A DNA stretch of 64,000 bases from Lucinisca nassula (GCA_963580285.1 OY757013.1:153749900-153813899), one strand, 5' to 3'; positions 32,706 to 44,008 are shown, counted from the first letter of the stretch. Notes: generated from the letters alone by a model not told the origin. Numbers and translations: made by a program.

Positions 32706-32890
32706 AATGGCATCTAAAGCCCTGCCGCCCAACGAAACCAATAGGGTTTATATGCATGGACGGCCCGACTCGGACCCATTTTCCTGGGCAGGTTTAGACC
32801 CTCTAAGCGGTTTACTAGTTTTCACGTGCGGTCGGTTTCAGCTCTGCGTGAAAGCAACATGCAGCCCGATTGGCTGGAGCCGGTACATTG
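32706..32890 (-). mobile_element. SINE S1 5' part, minus strand
   Basis: Contains gccctgccgcccaacgaaac, gggcaggtttagaccctcta, ggtcggtttcagctctgcgt and catgcagcccgattgg. Tail-to-tail with the previous fragment; both lack the A-rich ends at the junction. Confidence 0.65.
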
Positions 32891-33026
32891 ACAAAATTCT
32901 GTTATGATGGTGGATGTGTGGCCATACAAAGGCTCCGTGTGGCACAACCTAAACCATCATCTTTATATTCGAAACAGATCAAAGGGATTTTTTCTTGTAC
33001 ACCCTTTTGCTTATGCTTGATTATTG

Positions 33027-33245
33027 TTTGTTTGATTTGAGGTTTAACGTCCCCGTCAACACTGTAAAGGTCATTTTGGAGGCGTCGCTTCCAATTTTGT
33101 GGGACATTTACCCGACCTTAAGATGAAATGTCAACTAAAACCCCGCCGCCAATTGAACCAATAGAGTTTATTAACATGGACAGGCCGACTCGCACCGCTT
33201 TGCCTGGGCAGGCTTAGATCCTCTAAGCAGTTTACCAATAGGCCT
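33027..33245 (-). mobile_element. SINE S1 copy, 5'-truncated
   Basis: Starts with the inverted tail tttgtttgatttgaggttta and runs to agatcctctaagcagtttac; the promoter-proximal part is missing. Confidence 0.75.
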
Positions 33246-33869
33246 ACACCTGTGGAGTGCAAGATCCTAATTATGGGTGCTGGCACAGGCTATTTGTTCA
33301 CTGAGATGGCTTAACAGTAATTGAACCTGAGACTGCTACTGACAGCTAAAAGAATATTGTGCGCTGCCAGGCATTACAGTCTGCACGTTTAGTTATCAAA
33401 TATGGCAGTGTTTTCTTTCCATATATATGACGTCACGCAAACTAAAGTAAATGTCACTATTGATTCATTGTTTTGTTTGTGTTTACAAAGTATGGCCGTG
33501 GAATATGTGAACTGATAGACTCTTCGAGGCTATATTTTTGACACCAATGGAAAAATAAAGTAAACATCGTGCGTTAAAGAGAGTTCAGATTTGCCATGGA
33601 CAGCTGACGGGCTGCAATCGGAGGAAACAAACCAGTAGCTGGAAAAATACAGGGTGTCTGTTTATCCCTCTATTTTCCTGTGCTTCCAGCCATGCGGACT
33701 AGACCGGAAAGTAGTCTATGAAGTCGCAAAATAATTTATAACAAAATGCACATTGCAATGGTTATTAAATGTTACAAAAACCTCAGAAAACACTTTGAAA
33801 ACTAAATAGAAACAAAAATCATTTTGAAGTAAAAATTCGAACCTGATTACTGTAGAGTCAATTATGCGC
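33246..33869. other. Non-coding, no gene seen
   Basis: No recognisable feature. Confidence 0.3.
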
Positions 33870-34022
33870 GACCCTCCTTAAAACTTTATTCTTCTTATTC
33901 TGCTCAAAAACGAACTGCGGGTACTCGTTAGAACGGCTCGCCGAGGCTGTTCTAACGAGTTCCAACAATCTAATTTTGAGCAGAAATATGAAACAATGTC
34001 AGAATTTTTGTCTGAAAATTTT
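33870..34022. mobile_element. Core-hairpin MITE, partial
   Basis: ttcttattctgctcaaaaac, hairpin gggtactcgttagaacggct-cgccgagg-ctgttctaacgagttcc, then tttgagcagaaatatgaaa. Termini are lost; it abuts the next MITE. Confidence 0.6.
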
Positions 34023-34366
34023 CACACAACGTTAACGCGTCCGTGAAATGACCCCCACCCCTAAACCCCACTTTATATAGAGAAAACTGAGGTTTACGGG
34101 GATAAACATTATTTTCCTTATTTCTGCTCCAAGACATGGGTTGTGGGTACCCGTTAGAACCGCCTCAATGAGGCGGTCCTAACGAGAACCCAAAACCTAT
34201 GCTTGCAGTATTAATAAAAAAAATATCAGGGATTTTCATCATAAAAGTATTCATTTTGGAGCGGAGAAATATGCACTATGTCACACGGGTGTGTTATCTT
34301 AATGAAATCAACCGTTTTTGAGATATTATAAAATGAACTATGTCACACGGATATGTTATCGTAATG
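34023..34366. mobile_element. MITE family B with duplicated right end
   Basis: Inverted relative to 27410. The left end is gcgtccgtgaaatga-like. The hairpin is cgttagaaccgcctc-aat-gaggcggtcctaacga. The right end occurs twice: cacgggtgtgttatcttaatg (to about 34313) and cacggatatgttatcgtaatg (to 34366). Confidence 0.65.
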
Positions 34367-34379
34367 ATTTTTTTTTTGT

Positions 34380-35204
34380 AACCCGGGAAGGGACACGCAA
34401 TTTGATATGTTCTACGAACAAGATATAAAGTTGTGCGAACAAGATATTATCTTATCTGCACAAGATAATATGTTGTGCGCACAAGATATTATATTGTGCG
34501 GGCAACATAATACATCTTGTGCGGACAACATACTATCTTTTGCGCATATTATCTTATGCGCACACGATATCTTGTTCACATAACTTAATATCTTGTGCGC
34601 ACGAGATATTATCTTGTTTGCACAACAAAGATCTTGTGCGGACAACATAATATCTTATGTATCTGATTAAATTGTGGTAACAAGATAATATGTTGTGGTA
34701 ACAAGATATTAAGTTGTGCGAACAAGATATTATCTTGTGTGCACAAGATAGTATGTTGTTCGCATAAGATATTAAGTTGTGCGAACAAAATAATATCTTG
34801 TGCGCACTAAATTTTATGTTGTCTGCACAAGATCTAGGTTGTGCAAATAAGATAATATGTTGTGCAAACAGTCTAATGTGTTGGCCGAACAAGATATGTT
34901 GTGTGAACAAGATAATAACTTGTGCGCACAAGATAATATCTTGTGCTCACAAGATATTATAATGTGCGAACAAGATAATAAGTGGTGCGCACAAGATAGT
35001 TTGTTGTCCGCACATATGTTGTGCAAACAAGATAACATCTTTTGCGTACAATATATTAAGTTGTGCGAACAAGATTTTATCTTGTGCGCACAAGATAATA
35101 AGTTGTGCGCACAAGATATAATGTTGGTCGCACAATATTGTGCGCACAAGATATTATCTTCTTCGCGCAACATATTAAAATAAATTGCATGTCCGTCCCA
35201 GGTT
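34380..35204. mobile_element. Dyad satellite bounded by terminal inverted repeats
   Basis: The interior (about 34408-35165) consists of some 35 diverged units of about 22 bp built on the self-complementary word atcttgtgcgcacaagat joined by AT-rich linkers such as aatatg or attatc. The ends are inverted repeats: acccgggaagggacacgcaa (from 34381) against acctgggacggacatgcaat (reverse complement of 35184-35203). They differ by three substitutions and one indel. All open frames across it are side effects of the stop-poor repeat. I infer a non-autonomous transposon with a satellite core. Confidence 0.7.
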
Positions 35205-35453
35205 TCCATGGGTATCTCTTGGTGTAGGAGAAATACAAATGGCCCTAAACATAGGCTTAAGACTGTTTACACTTTAATTCCTGTATATTACCAAACTTTG
35301 ATGACCTTGGTCGCGGCGTCTCATCTCGGTCTACACTGTCGATGTACCGCGTTTAGGACCCTTTGCATACTGTGTTGACCAGTGCAATTTTTGGTACTGA
35401 CAGTCCCCGCTCTATACTAAACGGTAAACAAAACCCTAAATTTTGGGGTAAGG
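35205..35453. other. Non-coding spacer
   Basis: No recognisable feature. Confidence 0.3.
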
Positions 35454-35732
35454 CATCACGAAAACACGCCTATATAATTCTCACCCTCTTTCACCCCACT
35501 TTTATATAGTAAAACTGGGGTTTACAGGGGTACACCTTATTTTTCTTATTTCTGCTCTAAAATATAGATTGTGGGGACCCGTTAGAACCGCCTCGATGAG
35601 GCGGTTCTAACGAGTTCCCACAATCTATATTTTGAGCACAAACAAGAAAAATATCACAATTTTTCATCTTAAAATTTTCGCTTTTCGGCGCTAAAATTTA
35701 CAATGTATTTGTATAGGCGTGCTTTCGTAATG
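35454..35732. mobile_element. MITE family A, complete (279 bp)
   Basis: Termini catcacgaaaacacgcctat and ataggcgtgctttcgtaatg. Core hairpin cgttagaaccgcctc-gat-gaggcggttctaacg inside longer arms tgctctaaaatatagattgt / acaatctatattttgagca. Same length as the copy at 50248. Confidence 0.9.
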
Positions 35733-36047
35733 GGCTAACGTTTTTGATCAGTGAAAATCACGTGAACAACTCGAGAAATCAACTTACCAAGAAATCCAAA
35801 GAAAACATAAAAGCGTGTAAGAAATGTGAAACTCATTATAATTTCATTCATGGATTAAAGTCATAACGTTTAAAACATCATTTTCCCCTCTTTCTGTCTT
35901 AAATAATATTCAGCGTAGAAGTATTTGAAATTATGTAGTTTATGAAACATCAAAAGATTACTTTACGTCATGAATAGAAACACGTAATGCATATGAAGTA
36001 TAGGCTTACATTTTTGGATCATTTTTCAGTTGCTGCAAAAGATATGA
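35733..36047. other. Non-coding spacer
   Basis: No recognisable feature. Confidence 0.3.
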
Positions 36048-36317
36048 CATTACGAAAACTCGCCTATATAAATACATTGTAAACTTAACCGCCGAAAAAA
36101 CGAAAATTTTCAGATGAAAAATTGTGATATTTTTCTTATTTCTGCTCTTAAATATAAATTTTGGGTACTCGTTAGAACCGCCTCAATGAGGCGGTTCTAA
36201 CGAGTACCCACAATCTATATTTTTGAGTAAAAATAAGAAAAAATAAGGTATACCCCTGTAAACCCAAGTATTACTATATAAAAGTGGGGTTTGTTTGTCT
36301 GTTTACTATATAAAAGT
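36048..36317. mobile_element. MITE family A, right end replaced by SINE
   Basis: Left terminus cattacgaaaactcgcctat and an intact core hairpin at about 36171-36206. actatataaaagtggggttt occurs twice in a row (36271 and 36304). The second copy runs straight into the S1 SINE tail, so the right end is missing. Confidence 0.8.
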
Positions 36318-36515
36318 GGGGTTTGTTTGTTTGTTTGATTTGAGGTTTAACGTTCCCGTCAACACTGTAATGGTCATTTTGGAGTAGTTGCTTCCAATTT
36401 TGTGGGACTTTTACCCGACATTGAGATGAAATGACATCTCAAGCCCCGCCGCCCAATGAAATCAATTGGGTTTATGAGCATGGACGGTCCGACCCTTACC
36501 GTGGTCAGGTTGTGT
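36318..36515 (-). mobile_element. SINE S1, 5'-truncated
   Basis: Inverted tail tttgtttgatttgaggttta, through gccccgccgcccaatgaaat, ending near accgtggtcaggttgtg. Confidence 0.75.
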
Positions 36516-36777
36516 TTTCATCAAAATTTATTTGGAAAATGACTGAACTTTTAACAAACAGTGGATGCCCTGATCAGACGCCGAGTTCTGCGGCGTCTGA
36601 TCTGGGCCTGTACTGTTTTCCAAGTTACCCCTTTAGGGGTCCTGGTACTGAATGGGTTACTATCTCAAAACACTAGGCTAAAAAATTCGGATCGTCCGTA
36701 GACAAAATTCTTATGTACTTTGGGTTAAAACGCTACGTCTGCTAATTCTAATGTATTTCCGAATATAACGCTACGTG
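36516..36777. other. Non-coding spacer with palindrome
   Basis: gatcagacgccg-agttctg-cggcgtctgatc at about 36571-36602 is a perfect inverted repeat. Related words occur near 55300 and 55535. Confidence 0.5.
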
Positions 36778-36893
36778 TGATTGTCATTTCATCATAATGT
36801 CGAGTAAAAGCCCCACAAAATTGGAAACAACGTCTACAAAATGACCTAAACAGTGTTAACGGGTACGTTAAACCTCAAATCAAACAAGCAAAC
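36778..36893 (+). mobile_element. SINE S1 3' fragment
   Basis: tgtcatttcatcataatgtc to cgttaaacctcaaatcaaac. With 36318-36515 it forms an inverted pair around a 260-bp spacer. Confidence 0.7.
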
Positions 36894-37304
36894 GTGTGAT
36901 TGGATGAAGTTATAAATCTACCATGTGCATTATTAACGTTACAACCGGGACTCGCCAGACCGCATTTTAAACCAATTTTGTACCAGAAACCCCAAAATTG
37001 GTAATTGGCAAACAGTGCAGGCCCAGAACGTGGTGTCTCATCCGGGCCTACAATGTTTGTAAAACGTCTAGCCATTTTCCAAACCCCTAAAGTTTGAGAT
37101 AGACTCCTGCTATAAATAAGGAGGGAGATTCCATTTGGTGTCTTTACGATAACCAGTTATATGTGAAATGTGCAAGTTAGATGGGGAACTTATTTATATA
37201 AGCCAATCGGCTTCTTTCTGGATCCCTGTGGAAGTTATTGTGCCATGAGGGGCCAGTCAGTTTCGTATAAAGTTCCCTGGAAGGCTTTGACTCTCAAAGC
37301 GATT
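36894..37304. other. Non-coding, no gene seen
   Basis: No recognisable feature. Confidence 0.3.
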
Positions 37305-37582
37305 CATCACGCGAACAAGTCCGTGAAATGAAGACACCCCCCTATACCACACTTTATACAGAGAAAACTAGGGTTTACGGGGTCATACATTATTTTTCTT
37401 ATTTTTGCTCCAAGATATAGGTTGTGGGTACTCGTTAGAACCGCCTCAATGAGGCGGTTCTAACGAGCACCCACAACCTATGTTTGCAGTATTTATTAGA
37501 AAAATATCACAGATTTTCATCAGAAAAATGGCCATTTTGGAGATGTGAAAAATGCACTATGTCGCACGCGTGTGTTATCGTA
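37305..37582. mobile_element. MITE family B, complete (about 278 bp)
   Basis: Left end catcacgcgaacaagtccgt, right end gcgtgtgttatcgtaatg. Core hairpin tcgttagaaccgcctc-aat-gaggcggttctaacga. aaaactagggtttacgggg on the left. Confidence 0.8.
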
Positions 37583-37724
37583 ATGTAGCCAGTACTTAAT
37601 TAGTTTGCCCACAACAGTAAATAGGTAAACGGCCAAGTCGTCAATTAAACGAGATAGACCACTAGAAAGCATTACGATAAAACACCTGTGTGATATAGAG
37701 CATTCTTTCATATATCAATCAAAG

Positions 37725-38870
37725 CGCCAAAAGGCACTGAAATGACAGATTCTGTGAAAAACCAGTGCTTCAGCTGAAGTGCAAGACCCGCCGGATGCTT
37801 TTAGCTTTATGAGTGTAACCATATATGGGTATGGCGGCCATTTTGGTCATGTGACCTGGACCTAAAACGGCTCCCCCAATAAATGCGCCTTATCGTAAGG
37901 AGCAAAAATATATCTTATACTTTAGTACTGTATTCTGAATGGTTTGCAGGATAAAATGCATTCTCACTTTTCCAATACAAAAGCATATGTGTCAAAGTTT
38001 GACCTAGGCACAAAGAAGGTCAAGGTCAACCCAGGGTCACCATTTTAGCAATTTATGATGGGCCTACGTCCCAGATGCTATTTATCAAGTTTCGTGGAAA
38101 TCTGCCCAGTGGTTCTGGAGAAGACTATTTTTGAAGGGTTTTTACCATATATGGCTTGGCGGCCATTTTGGTCATGTGACCTGGACCCCATGAGCAAATT
38201 TTGGTTTCCCCCATCCCATAGAGGCCCCATATGAAATTTGACTTCAATCGGCCCAACGGTTTCCGAGGAGAAGCAGTTCGAAATTTTTCACATTTTTCGC
38301 CTCGGCGAGGCTATACTAAATGGAATGTAATACTTCGCAAGTTCATTGGTTAGATCTCATTGATATCTATCAGCATGCCAAACATTGTTTAAATATTCCA
38401 AGCGGTTAAGTTACTATCACCAATTTTCACAAACGGGTTACGGACGGACAGACAGACAAACCATATATGGCTTGGCGGCCATTTTGGTCATGTGACCTGG
38501 ACCCCATGAGCAAATTTTGGTTTCCCCCATCCCCATAGAGGCTTCATTTGAAATTTGACTTCAATCGGCCCAACGGTTTCCGAGGAGAAGCAGTTCGAAA
38601 ATTTCACATTTTTCGCCTCGGCGAGGCTATACTAAATGGAATGTAATGTTTCGCAAGTTCATTGGTTAGATCTCATTGATATCTTTCAGTATGACAAAAA
38701 TGTTTAAATATTCCAAGCAGTTAAGTCACTATCACCAATTTTCACAAACGGGTTACGGACGGACAGACAGACTGACAGAATGACACGGTGATTTAGGGCA
38801 TTCTTAGAAAATCAACCGACTTTCAGTCGGTCGCTTTTCTGCGGGTTTACTTTCTTAAGTGATAAGGACA
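37725..38870. repeat. Pearl/Helitron-like element, two 315-bp units
   Basis: Two nearly identical units (38146-38460 and 38461-38775) carry tatggcttggcggccatttt, ggtcatgtgacctggacccc, gaggagaagcagttcgaaa, tcgcctcggcgaggctatac and an (ACGG)-type tract. The end has a hairpin, aaccgactttcagtcggt (38814-38831), then cgcttttctgcggg. Another copy of the first block lies at 37820-37865. Confidence 0.7.
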
Positions 38871-38976
38871 ATGGCGCTGGAGTGCTGATTTTTAGTTTGG
38901 TTCACAAAACTGAGGTGAATCGGCTGTTAAACACTTTCATCTTCATTTTACTTGGACATTATAAATAAAACAACAT

Positions 38977-39213
38977 TTTTTTTTTTTTTTTTGGTTTGGG
39001 TTTTACGGCCCTTTCAAGATTATTTCACTCATATCGAGCCGATCGTTAATCAGAGGTGGGCGAAAACCGGAGTACCCGGAGAAAAACCACCTGACCTTCC
39101 GTTGCAGAACTTGGCGTCTCACACGTGGCCCGAGCGAGGCTCGAACCTACGGCGGTGAGAGACCTAATGACTAAGAGTCAGCGCTCTTATCCACTAGGCC
39201 ACGGAGGCCCGTC
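38977..39213 (-). mobile_element. tRNA-derived SINE family S5, intact, with TSD
   Basis: The sense (minus) strand starts gggcctccgtggcctagtgg (A box), then aggttcgagcctcgctcgg (B box), the S5 body, and a poly-A tail (T run at 38977-38992). Perfect 14-bp TSD aaataaaacaacat at 38963-38976 and 39214-39227. Confidence 0.92.
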
Positions 39214-39240
39214 AAATAAAACAACATGCAAATGACTACC

Positions 39241-39344
39241 CAGCAGGCACACGTCGCTAGGGCAACGTCAATTCATCGTCGATGCAACGTCATGACGTTG
39301 CACTGACGTTGATATGACGTCACAATTACGTCATGTGCCTGCTG
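39241..39344. mobile_element. Short MITE with cagcaggcac termini
   Basis: cagcaggcacacgtc and gacgt..catgtgcctgctg are inverted repeats around an interior rich in acgtca/tgacgt words. 104 bp. Confidence 0.75.
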
Positions 39345-40646
39345 AGATAGTTGCCGGTTTTATGAAAACACATAGCCGCAACTTTCTTGTAAAAGCTTAC
39401 ACTTGTTGACTGAGATGTGCTTCGCGGCTTAGTCAAGAACCTGCCTTATGTCGTGCGCTACAATAAAGGAAAACACTTTTTGTGCGATGTTTGAAGTTTT
39501 GCGGCATGTGACTAATTATTTATCACAACATTGTGCTTACATATTCAGTTATTTAGACCCATACAACAGAACTGGACAGTGATAACTGTTAGGAGTTTAT
39601 TATTGCTGGCTTGCTACCGTACGGTGAAGTTTCTAGCGTCACGTACTTCGCATTTAATTAGGTCATGTAAGTGTTATGAGTCTGTACCCTTTCAGCCCTT
39701 TTTAGCCAAGTGCAGATACCTACAGATGCAAACAGTGTAGAACCTGGTGAGATGGCTCATAATGATACACCGCATTCGGTTCTACATGGTTTGACATGCT
39801 ATTGACGACTATTGACTAGACACCCAATTTACATGTGTAGAATGGACGCGTACAAATTCAGTGACTGAAGAGTGAACTGGAGAAACTCGTGGGTTGAAGG
39901 GGTAAAATCTAAACCTGGCCTGTAACTGTTGTGTTCGGGTCAGGACCAGAAAAAGCGGCTTGGCCGATAATCAAAAGTTAAATACAGCTTATTATACGGT
40001 CTATTTTCTTTATTTTTCAAAGTTTATCTAGATACTTAGATGGTGTGCACTGATTGTAGCTCTATACATATTGTTTTGTTTTGTTTTTCTTTTCTAGAAA
40101 TATACAAAGGTACTTTAATGGCGTATTGATACAAATATAATTAATCATAACCCATTTTGTACTGAATGTAATATTATCACTTATCTGACGAAGATTTCAT
40201 TTCGATATCCCGGTTCAAAATTAAGGGGCGTCAGCTAGAAATATAGGAATTAATTTAGGAAAAAAATGGGCTAACTTTCGACAACAGTGAAGCCCGCAGT
40301 GAAGGCCGTGGTTAGACGCCGCCTCCAGGATTCGCCAATGACCCATTATGCGGTCGTCTGTATAAAATGGGAACTTTCCTTATGCATATTCAATTAACTT
40401 TTCCCGTTTTGTTTGTAATTTAAGAAAGATCATTTTTTGTATTTTGATTACAAATGAAACAAAACATGTAATCAAAATGCGGAAATAATGCCATGAGAAA
40501 TTAGTTTTGAGACAGCGAGCATGAAAAGTCAACAAACAACGGACTATTTGCGCGGAGTCATATTTAAAAGTAGTGGAAGCCGGAAGTTCGGACGTTAAAA
40601 TTGTAAACATGCAGCACGACGAAGAATGACAGAAAGAATCTGTCAT
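39345..40646. other. Non-coding, no gene seen
   Basis: The largest featureless stretch between repeats. Open frames here are short and without domain. Confidence 0.3.
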
Positions 40647-40873
40647 TAAAAATGGCTACTTTTCAGATGAATATTTGTGATATTGTTCTTAGTCATACTC
40701 TAAACATAGGTTGTGAGTGCTCGTTAGAACCGCCTCATTGAGGCGGTTCTAACGAGTACCCACAACCTATGTCTAGGATCAGAAATAAGCAAAATAATGT
40801 ATACCCCTGTAAACCCCAGTTTCTTTACATAAAGTAGGGTTTAGAGGGGTGTTCATTTCTCGGACTTGTTATG
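40647..40873. mobile_element. MITE family B, left end missing
   Basis: aaaatggctacttttcagatg, core hairpin gctcgttagaaccgcctc-att-gaggcggttctaacgag (perfect), cctgtaaaccccagttt, and right end ctcggacttgttatgatg. Confidence 0.75.
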
Positions 40874-40909
40874 ATGTTGTATCGACTGGTTAAAATCATC
40901 AAAAACAAA

Positions 40910-41070
40910 GAAGCCTCAGTGGTGTAGTGGTTACGCTACTCGCCTTGTGAACCAGGGGTCGCAGGATCGATCCCGGGCTTCTCCAGACTTTCGGATGAGT
41001 CTTTAAGCCGAAGTCCCGTCCCCGTATGACCTTAGCTGTTGGTGGGACGTAAAACTCAAACACTCACTCA
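40910..41070 (+). mobile_element. tRNA-derived SINE family S6, intact, with TSD
   Basis: Head agcctcagtggtgtagtggt (A box), aggatcgatcccgggcttct (B box), body gagtctttaagccgaagtcc, end gtaaaactcaaacactcact. Perfect 13-bp TSD catcaaaaacaaa at 40897-40909 and 41071-41083. Only 161 bp. Confidence 0.92.
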
Positions 41071-41144
41071 CATCAAAAACAAACTCCCCTCCCACAATTG
41101 ATGTGGCATTAGGAAGCACATACGCTATCAGGCCTTTTCAAATG

Positions 41145-41397
41145 CATGTATATTGAAAAACTATCAAAAAATGAACATTTTCAGATAAAAATAATTGTGA
41201 TAATTTTTTTTCAAATTTCTGCTCCAAATATGAATTGTGGAAACAAGTTAGAACCACATCTATCGGCGAGTTGACTCCAACGAGTATTCACAATCTACGT
41301 TTTTGTGCAGAAATATGAAAAACTATGTAAACCCTAGTTTTACTACATAAAAGTGAGGTTCAAGGGGTCACAATGATAAAGAGTGTTTTCGTGTTGA
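41145..41397. mobile_element. MITE family A, degenerate
   Basis: Retains gaacattttcagataaaaat, atttctgctccaaatatga, a broken core hairpin (ttagaaccacatctatcggcg) and agtgaggttcaaggggtcac. Confidence 0.6.
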
Positions 41398-41689
41398 ACA
41401 ATAGAATAATAAAATCAAAGGCTTGAGAAGCCTCAAAGTCGGTGAATTACAGGGTATCTGATCTGGATCTACACTATTTGTCAGTGTCCAACATTTGTAT
41501 GTGAAGAAACACCACTATAGCACTTAACATACATGTATAACATTTAAAATTATTATCAGATTTTCGTCTAAGATGTCTCTCTGGCCAAACAGTTACAGGA
41601 ATGATTCTGGACTGTTACATGTATTTCTGCTTCTAACATACAGGTACATAGTAGACGCATTCTTTTACAGCTCAAACACTGAGGTTGTC
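41398..41689. other. Non-coding spacer
   Basis: No recognisable feature. Confidence 0.3.
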
Positions 41690-41867
41690 CTGGTAATGTT
41701 TTTTTATATCTGCTTCAAACATCGATTGTAGGTGCTCATTAGAACTACATCAATGAAGAGGTTCTAACGAGTACCCACAATCCTTGTTTTAGAAGAGAAA
41801 TAAGAAGAATAAAGTATACCCTGCACACCCTATTTTTCTCTGAAAAAGGGGGGTATATGGGGGTGTC
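41690..41867. mobile_element. Core-hairpin MITE, partial
   Basis: tttatatctgcttcaaacat, decayed hairpin cattagaactacatcaatgaagaggttctaacgag, caatccttgttttag and aaagtataccctgcacacc. It abuts a second MITE. Confidence 0.6.
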
Positions 41868-42095
41868 ATTACGACAACACACCCGTGCAAAGCAGTGCAT
41901 TTTTTCGGATCTCCAAATAGGCTTCTTTTCTGATGAAAATATGTAATATTTTTTTCTGATTTATACTGCAAACACAGGTTTTGGGTGCTCGTTAGAACAG
42001 CCTCATTTAGGCGGTTCTAACAAGTACCCACAACCTATATCTTGGAGCAGAAATAAGAAAAATAATGTACACTGTATACCCCCGTAATGAGAAGG
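41868..42095. mobile_element. MITE family B, partial
   Basis: Left end cattacgacaacacacccgt, gtgcattttttcggatctcc, core hairpin ctcgttagaacagcctcatttaggcggttctaacaag. Ends at tacccccgtaatgag; the right third is missing. Confidence 0.7.
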
Positions 42096-42261
42096 GTCAT
42101 CGAGCGACGACTCAAGTCTGGCGACTTCACTTCGTGAATTCACTGACTAAAAACGGTTCCACATCTCGCACCTGCTGCAAGCCACACAATAGGCTCTTGT
42201 CCTGCTATGGGCCAAAGTAGCAGAACGCCTAGGCATTGTGTTTAAGAAATAGACCAGCTCT

Positions 42262-42391
42262 AACTGTGATTTGTTGAGTAATAAATCACAGTTTGGAGGT
42301 CAGTTGTAAAGTAGATCAAATCACGAGCGCGTGATTTGTCTACTTACAACTGACCGACAAAGTGTGATATATTACTCAACAAATCACAAAC
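42262..42391. repeat. Foldback element D, arms about 60 bp
   Basis: ctgtgatttgttgagtaata...ggtcagttgtaaagtaga pairs with tctacttacaactgacc...tattactcaacaaatcacaa around gcgcgc-like centre (cacgagcgcgtg). Confidence 0.75.
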
Positions 42392-42732
42392 TAGATCTGA
42401 TCTATTTCGATTCTGACGGGCTGAAAGTCGGCAATTATTCTGTTGTTTCCTTCAAACTCTCACAACTGTTCGCCATTGTTAGAAGAAATCCCTCTAAAAC
42501 TATCGACTGAAACGCATGCATTTATATCCTTTTCTAACGTTTTCGATGCGAAAATATGACGTTACATCGTCTAACGTCAAAGAAAATCATTAATTTGCAG
42601 TTTTTAATGACGTCACTCGTCACGCTCTTCCTTACTGTGATCTGTTGTGGAATAAAACACAGTTATTTTCCATTGCCTATATAGGTGCATTGTGTTAGAA
42701 TTGGTGATGGTTTTACACTGCTGACTGCACTC

Positions 42733-42780
42733 ATTACCAAAACACGCCTATACCAATACTTTGTAAAGGGGTTCTTTCAG
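42733..42780. mobile_element. MITE family A left-end fragment
   Basis: cattaccaaaacacgcctat followed by accaatactttgtaaa, as in family A left ends. It lies just outside the start of the duplicated segment. Confidence 0.6.
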
Positions 42781-43168
42781 GGTATAGAAAATTCGCATTG
42801 GTTTCTGTTCACGCTTGGAATTTGATGAAATTATGCACAATAATTGCCTTGGGTATAACCTTTGTAATTATAATGCATTCGCGGTGAGACATGCATCTAA
42901 GCGGATTTGGTTGCCCTTTGGTTATATTTTAAATTTTGCAAGTCTCGCTATTCTGGACATCTCCTTCCTGATGCCCGGGACTTCCGTGGAGCATGCGCCA
43001 TGTTTGCTGATGTTGGCTCGGTGGGGACGCCTATAAGTCCTAGGATAGGAGTCTCTTGCCTGATGCCTCCAGTTGACCACGTCGGTCGGTGTGTGCTCGG
43101 GAGTGGGATGTGCTGTGTTTGCCGGGTCTTGTCCATCATCCGTTACGGTTTCAGAACTTTGGGGTTGA

Positions 43169-43210
43169 GACACACTGATGAAGATTAAATATCAGAAAGG
43201 CCTCTGTGTC
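43169..43210 (+). ncRNA. Hammerhead-like motif (weak)
   Basis: GACACA (43169-43174) pairs with TGTGTC (43205-43210). CTGATGA follows at 43175-43181. A stem II candidate GAT/ATC has an extra A on each side. Then GAA and AGGCCT as a minimal palindromic stem III, with C43204 at the cleavage position. The conserved G-C pair at the base of stem II is absent, so activity is doubtful. Confidence 0.45.
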
Positions 43211-43734
43211 ACTATATGTGGTATAGTTACGCCTTAACTGCCACCACTGGGTCGGTATCTCTGCTGGTGGATGGTTCGTTCGTCCCCGAGGGTATCATCA
43301 GCTCAGTATCAGTTATTTTGTGCTGAAGTTGATACTGCGGTGTTGACATCAGTACTCAAGTACTGATTTAAATGACTATATTATATCTTTAATTTTTGCA
43401 GTATAAAATTCTAATTTTTCTAAAACTAAGACTGACTTGTCAGGTGTTACATGTATCTTAGCGGATTTGGTTGCCACTTTTTGTTACATTTTAAATTTTG
43501 CAAGTCTCGCTACTTTCGACATCCGTTCCTGATGCCCGGGACTTCCGTGGAGCGTGCGCCATGTTTGCTGATGTTGACTCGGTTGGGGACGCCTATAAGT
43601 CCTAGGGTAGGCGTCTCTTTCCTGATGCCTCCAGTTGACCATGTCTCAGGAGCTACGTCGGTCGGTGTGTGCTCGGAGGCGGTGTGTTGTGTTCGCCGGG
43701 TCTTGTCCATCATCCGTTTCGGTTTCAGAACTTT

Positions 43735-44008
43735 AGTTTAGTTTATACTCATTTATTTTAGCTCGATTGCGATGGAAGCTTCAAGCCTATTTAATCGCTC
43801 TCGAACACTCATTCAGGATGTTTTCACGCGCGCGAGAGAGAGGCAGTGACTATTTCACCACTGTTACCCATTTACACCTGGGTGGAGTGAAGCAGGGTCA
43901 TTACGTGTTATGCCCAAGGACACATCTCGATACCGGGTGTCGGATTCGAACGCACAACCTCTCGATCATGAGTCGAACGCGTTAACCACTGCGCTATCGA
44001 GGCTGACG
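43735..44008 (-). mobile_element. tRNA-derived SINE family S4
   Basis: The sense strand starts cagcctcgatagcgcagtgg (A box), then gtgcgttcgaatccgacacc (B box) with a CAT-like anticodon region, so a tRNA-Met/Ile-type head. Flanked by agaacttt at 43727-43734 and 44009-44016. Copy 2 of the duplication has the same SINE at 59975-60125 but has lost the tRNA head, so insertion preceded duplication. Confidence 0.8.

Noticed and set aside
34412..35209. Overlapping long open frames on both strands (Cys-Ala-His-Asn-Ile-like repeats).
   Set aside because: They arise because the 22-bp dyad repeat lacks stops in several frames; no protein family is recognisable and both strands are equally open.
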